From: Actinomycetota bacterium
GTDB lineage: Bacteria; Actinomycetota; Actinomycetes; S36-B12
Assembly: GCA_026392575.1 (NCBI GenBank)
Contig: JAPLBU010000024.1
Location: 1-9,769, forward strand
DNA length: 9,769 bases
Direction: 5' to 3'
A model generated the notes under the pieces. That model did no database searches and was not told the origin of the DNA. It was given only the letters and a program-made list of their open reading frames with translations. Made by a program: the position numbers and the translations under genes. This document shows positions 6,556 through 9,769 of the stretch, piece by piece. Numbering within the stretch: position 1 is the first letter of the stretch; every line of letters begins with the position of its first letter.

Positions 6556-7350
6556 CTACCTACCGTCGACGAGGGCTTCGAGCTCGGTGAGGGCCGCCTG
6601 CTGCCGGACCGTGAGATCCTTCAGCTCCTGCAGTCGCATCGTCACATCGGGGACGGGCAGGCCGTCCTCCACCTTGCGCTTGGCGGGCGACAGGAAGAAG
6701 TTCGCGAGATAGCCGGTCAGGGTGCCGAAGATGCCCACGCCGATGATGATGATGATGGTGCCGAGCACACGACCGGGATTGGTGATGGGGTACTGGTCGC
6801 CGTATCCCACAGTGGACATCGTGACGATGATGTACCAGAGAGCGTCCGATGCGGATGTGATGTTCGCATCAGGTGTGTCAGCCTCCAGGGAGAGCAGGCC
6901 GAGGCTGCCGAACTCGAGCATCAGGATGGCGATGAGCAGCAGGCTCAGCAGGGCGCTGCCGGCGCGGTCCTTGACGAGGCTGCGGGCGATGCTCTTGGCC
7001 CCGTAGTCCTTCAGGAGTCGGTAGACCTTGATGAGGCGGAAGAGCCGGAAGATCTTGGCCTGGGAGAACGGCAGACTCGCGAGCAGGTCGGCCCAGCCGA
7101 AGCCACGCCAGAAGTAGCCGCTCTTGGACGGTGCCGCTCGAAATCGGACGAGGAAGTCGATCAGGAAGATGACGGTCAACACGACGTTCATGACCATCAG
7201 GACGAAGTCGAGTTGCGCGTCCTGCACTACGTAGAGCAGCACCAGGTTGAGGATCGACAGCACGGACAGGGCGGCGATGAATATCTCGTAGCCGGGGTTG
7301 CGCAGGCCGGCCCGCTCCTCGGCAGCGTCGATTTCGGCATCAGTGGACAT
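6556..7350 (-). CDS. Voltage-gated-type potassium channel (6TM, TVGYGD filter)
   Basis: This 264-residue ion channel forms a K+-selective pore as a tetramer. It has an S1-S4 voltage-sensor-like block followed by S5, a pore loop and S6. The selectivity filter TVGYGD is at 180-185. The S4-like helix carries basic residues at near three-residue intervals (R102, R105, K108, R111, K114), so voltage sensing is plausible. An acidic DFLVRFR segment marks S2-S3. After S6 (196-219) a short cytoplasmic tail with a heptad-like stretch (236-261) may form a coiled coil for tetramer assembly; there is no RCK/TrkA-N or cyclic-nucleotide-binding domain. The ATG 7350-7348 is chosen because GGGGAGGA lies 7 nt upstream. 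Extending to 7473 would overlap the divergent gene and add basic, unconserved sequence. It converges on the flippase-like gene with 6 nt between stops. Confidence 0.93.
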   Translation of the reverse strand: MSTDAEIDAAEERAGLRNPGYEIFIAALSVLSILNLVLLYVVQDAQLDFVLMVMNVVLTVIFLIDFLVRFRAAPSKSGYFWRGFGWADLLASLPFSQAKIFRLFRLIKVYRLLKDYGAKSIARSLVKDRAGSALLSLLLIAILMLEFGSLGLLSLEADTPDANITSASDALWYIIVTMSTVGYGDQYPITNPGRVLGTIIIIIGVGIFGTLTGYLANFFLSPAKRKVEDGLPVPDVTMRLQELKDLTVRQQAALTELEALVDGR

Positions 7351-7414
7351 GTCTGAATCCTCCCCGACGATCGGGTGCACGCATCGGCGCACACGCTCAC
7401 TACGCTGATGAACC
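7351..7414. promoter_or_regulatory. 64-bp divergent promoter region, K+ channel / FAD-GcvT gene
   Basis: Both genes start from this short region. The channel's Shine-Dalgarno sequence (GGGGAGGA on minus, 7365-7358) overlaps a perfect 5-bp inverted repeat CCCGA-CGA-TCGGG (7363-7375). A second, imperfect inverted repeat (6 of 8 positions, 7375-7394, GTGCACGC/GCGCACAC) follows directly. For the plus strand, TACGCT (7401-7406) fits a TAnnnT -10 box only 8 nt before the ATG at 7415, with no Shine-Dalgarno sequence between them, suggesting a leaderless transcript. No clear -35 box is visible. Confidence 0.45.
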
Positions 7415-9769
7415 ATGAGCAATCTCCCGGCCCGCGCGCGCGTCGTCATCATCGGCGGAGGGGTCATCGGCACGTCGATCGCCTACCACCTTGGCCACCT
7501 GGGCTGGTCCGATGTGGTCCTCCTCGAGCGCGACCGGCTGACGTCGGGGACCACGTGGCATGCCGCGGGGCTGATGACGTGTTTCGGATCAACGTCCGAG
7601 ACGTCCATGTCAATGCGTCAGTACACCCGCGAGCTCTACAAGCGACTCGAGGCCGAGACCGGTTTGTCGACGGGCTTCAAGGCAGTCGGCTTCATCGAGG
7701 CGGCGGCGGACGCGGGTCGGCTGGAGGAGTACCGGCGGGTGGCCGCTTTCAACCGCCACGTCGGACTCGACGTCTACGAGATCACCCCGGCGGAGATCGC
7801 GGAGCGGTTCCCGCTCGCAGACACCTCTGATCTGCTGGCGGGGTTCTACGTTCCGGCGGACGGGCGGGTCAACCCCGTCGACGCCACGATGTCGCTGGCC
7901 AAGGGTGCCCGAATGCAGGGGGTCAGCATCATCGAGGGCGTCGCTGTCGACGAGGTGCTGACCAGGGACTCGCGGGTCGTCGGTGTCCGCACGGATCAGG
8001 GCGACATCGAGTGCGAGTACGTCGTGAACTGCGCGGGCATGTGGGCACGCCAGCTTGGTGAGCGCAACGGTGTCGCGATCCCGCTGCAGGCGGCGTGGCC
8101 CGTCTTCGAGGACCCGTCACGGCACGGCTACTACCGGGAGGAGGGCGGCGGCCTGATGGTCGGCCTGTTCGAGCCGGTCTGTGCGCCATGGAATGTCGAC
8201 GCCATCCCCGCGGACTTCTCCTTCGGTGAGATCCAACCCGACTGGGACCGCATGGGACCGTATGTCGAGAGGGCGATGCAGCGCGTCCCGATCACGCTGG
8301 AGACGGGCATCCGGACCTTCTTCTGCGGGCCCGAGTCGTTCACGCCCGACCTTGCGCCGATCGTCGGCGAGGCACCGGGAATCGACAACTACTTCGTGGC
8401 CGCGGGGATGAACTCCGTGGGCATCCTCACGGGCGGCGGCATGGGCCGGATCGTGGCCCAGTGGATCGTCGATGGCCGACCCGATGTCGACGTCACCGGA
8501 TTCAATATCGACCGCATGCAGGAGTACCAGCTCAACCCGCGGTACCGCGCGGAGCGCACGGTCGAGACCCTCGGCATGGTGTACCAGACGCATTTCCCCG
8601 GGCGGTCGATGCAGTCAGCGCGCGGCGTCAAGCGCTCGCCCGTGCACGATCGACTGGCGGAGAGCGGTGCATACTTCCGCGATGTCAGCGGCTGGGAGGG
8701 TGCCGACTGGTTCGCCCCGAGCGGCGTTGCGCCCGTTGTCGACGAGTTGTCGTGGGGCCGGCAGAACTGGTTCCCGTACTGGGAGCAGGAGCATCGGGCA
8801 GTGCGCGAGGGCGTCGGACTCATGGACATGTCGTTCATGTCGAAGTTCCTCGTGCAGGGGCGAGATGCTGGGCTCGTCCTTGACCGGGTGTCGGCGAATG
8901 CGGTCGACGGCGAGCCCGGCGTGATCACCTACACCCAGTGGCTCAATGACGCCGGCACGCTCGAGGCTGATCTCACGGTCACGAAACTCGCAGACGACCG
9001 CTTCCTGGTCGTCGCATCCGACAATGCGCATGGTCATGTGAACGCGTGGCTACGGCGGCACACCGGCGACGATCGCGCATTCACCACCGATGTCACGTCG
9101 GCGCTGGCGCAGCTGAATGTGCAGGGTCCGTTGTCGCGCGAACTGCTGCAGTCCCTCACGTCCGCTGACTTGTCCAATGAGTCGTTCCCGTTCCGGGCCG
9201 CACGCGATATCGACCTCGGCTTCGCGCGGGCACTCTGCGTGCGCATCACCTACCTGGGAGAACTCGGCTACGAGCTCTACGTTCCTGCCGAGCAGGCCAT
9301 GCACGTGTACGAGCAGGTCATCACTGCAGGTGCTCGCCTCGGACTCCGGCATACCGGCCTGAAGGCGCTCGCGAGCCTGCGCATGGAGAAGGGCTATCGC
9401 GACTACGGACACGACATCGACAACACCGACTCCGTGCTCGAGGCGGGGCTGGGCTTCGCCGTGGCACTGGACAAGCCGGGTGGCTTCATCGGTCGCGAGG
9501 CGGTGCTGGCGCAGAAGGCGGCCGGGCCGCTCACCCGTCGCCTCGTGCAGGTGCGGCTCACCGATCCCGAGCCGCTGATGCATCACGCGGAGGTAGTTCA
9601 TCGCGATGGTGTCGCCGTCGGGTACATCCGCGCGGCGAGCTACGGACACACACTCGGTGGTGCGGTTGGCCTGGCGATGATCGATGCCGACGGCCCACTC
9701 ACCGCTGACTGGCTGGCGGCAGGAGGGTGGGAAGTCGATGTCGCGGGCGAGCGATTCGAGGCGGTGACA
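7415..9769 (+). CDS. FAD-dependent GcvT-domain oxidoreductase, dimethylglycine/sarcosine dehydrogenase-like (3' end beyond window)
   Basis: All 785 visible codons are open. These enzymes oxidatively N-demethylate a methylated amine (dimethylglycine, sarcosine or similar) and pass the methylene group to tetrahydrofolate. The N-terminal DAO-type FAD domain (9-358) has the Rossmann GGGVIG (14-19), ribose-binding E38 and SGTTWHAAG (44-52), where H49 matches the histidine that binds FAD covalently in DMGDH/SARDH. GPESFTPDLAP near 304 and MNSVGILTGGGMGR close the domain. A short FAO_M-like linker (about 361-415) leads to the aminomethyltransferase GcvT domain (about 418-690), with a probable folate-site Asp at D519 and GELGYELYVP near 615, then a GcvT C-terminal barrel from about 705. 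The family is about 800-860 residues, so little is missing. About 18-20 family residues seem absent after A227. The exact substrate is not determinable. The start is the ATG at 7415, without a Shine-Dalgarno sequence. Confidence 0.92.
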   Translation, partial: MSNLPARARVVIIGGGVIGTSIAYHLGHLGWSDVVLLERDRLTSGTTWHAAGLMTCFGSTSETSMSMRQYTRELYKRLEAETGLSTGFKAVGFIEAAADAGRLEEYRRVAAFNRHVGLDVYEITPAEIAERFPLADTSDLLAGFYVPADGRVNPVDATMSLAKGARMQGVSIIEGVAVDEVLTRDSRVVGVRTDQGDIECEYVVNCAGMWARQLGERNGVAIPLQAAWPVFEDPSRHGYYREEGGGLMVGLFEPVCAPWNVDAIPADFSFGEIQPDWDRMGPYVERAMQRVPITLETGIRTFFCGPESFTPDLAPIVGEAPGIDNYFVAAGMNSVGILTGGGMGRIVAQWIVDGRPDVDVTGFNIDRMQEYQLNPRYRAERTVETLGMVYQTHFPGRSMQSARGVKRSPVHDRLAESGAYFRDVSGWEGADWFAPSGVAPVVDELSWGRQNWFPYWEQEHRAVREGVGLMDMSFMSKFLVQGRDAGLVLDRVSANAVDGEPGVITYTQWLNDAGTLEADLTVTKLADDRFLVVASDNAHGHVNAWLRRHTGDDRAFTTDVTSALAQLNVQGPLSRELLQSLTSADLSNESFPFRAARDIDLGFARALCVRITYLGELGYELYVPAEQAMHVYEQVITAGARLGLRHTGLKALASLRMEKGYRDYGHDIDNTDSVLEAGLGFAVALDKPGGFIGREAVLAQKAAGPLTRRLVQVRLTDPEPLMHHAEVVHRDGVAVGYIRAASYGHTLGGAVGLAMIDADGPLTADWLAAGGWEVDVAGERFEAVT

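Noticed and set aside
7351..7473. Upstream start at 7473 for the K+ channel
   Set aside because: It would overlap the start of the divergent FAD/GcvT gene, and the excellent ribosome-binding site 7 nt before the ATG at 7350 marks the real start.
9050..9649. Minus-strand 199-codon frame within the FAD/GcvT gene
   Set aside because: It is antisense to conserved GcvT motifs such as GELGYELY and its product shows no domain pattern.

Overview
The window is high-GC bacterial DNA with strongly G/C-biased third codon positions, GTG/TTG start alternatives and tightly packed genes. It looks like a chromosomal segment from a member of the Actinomycetota; the pseudokinase-fused flippase-like protein and the dimethylglycine-dehydrogenase-like enzyme are also of actinobacterial style. 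I cannot name a genus. There are no RNA genes, insertion sequences, phage genes or CRISPR repeats.

Layout. Positions 1-797 hold two minus-strand membrane-protein genes: the 5' end of one that runs off the left edge, and an unrecognised six-helix protein with an odd Cys-rich tail. A 304-bp gap (798-1101) carries several G/C-rich inverted repeats, including likely terminator stems. Positions 1102-3943 hold a minus-strand pair, a DHA2-type (14-helix) MFS exporter followed 19 nt later by an LtrA-family membrane protein, almost certainly one transcript. A 158-bp divergent control region (3944-4101) separates this pair from a plus-strand 815-codon gene, a large membrane protein with an N-terminal helical block, a kinase-like domain that has lost its catalytic residues, and a C-terminal lipid-flippase-like (LPG_synthase_TM, TIGR00374) domain. 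It converges, with only 6 nt between stop codons, on a minus-strand voltage-gated-type potassium channel (6556-7350). The channel is divergent, across 64 bp, from a plus-strand FAD/GcvT-type dimethylglycine/sarcosine-dehydrogenase-like gene that continues past the right edge (7415-9769).

How the genes fit together. Apart from the MFS-LtrA pair and probably the two left-hand genes, adjacent units are divergent or convergent and need not share a pathway. The common theme is the cell envelope: six of seven genes encode integral membrane proteins. The seventh is a soluble one-carbon/methylamine catabolic enzyme. No obvious defence or biosynthetic system is present. The two points most worth following up are the pseudokinase-flippase fusion and an apparent in-frame loss of about 18-20 residues in the FAD domain of the dehydrogenase-like protein.
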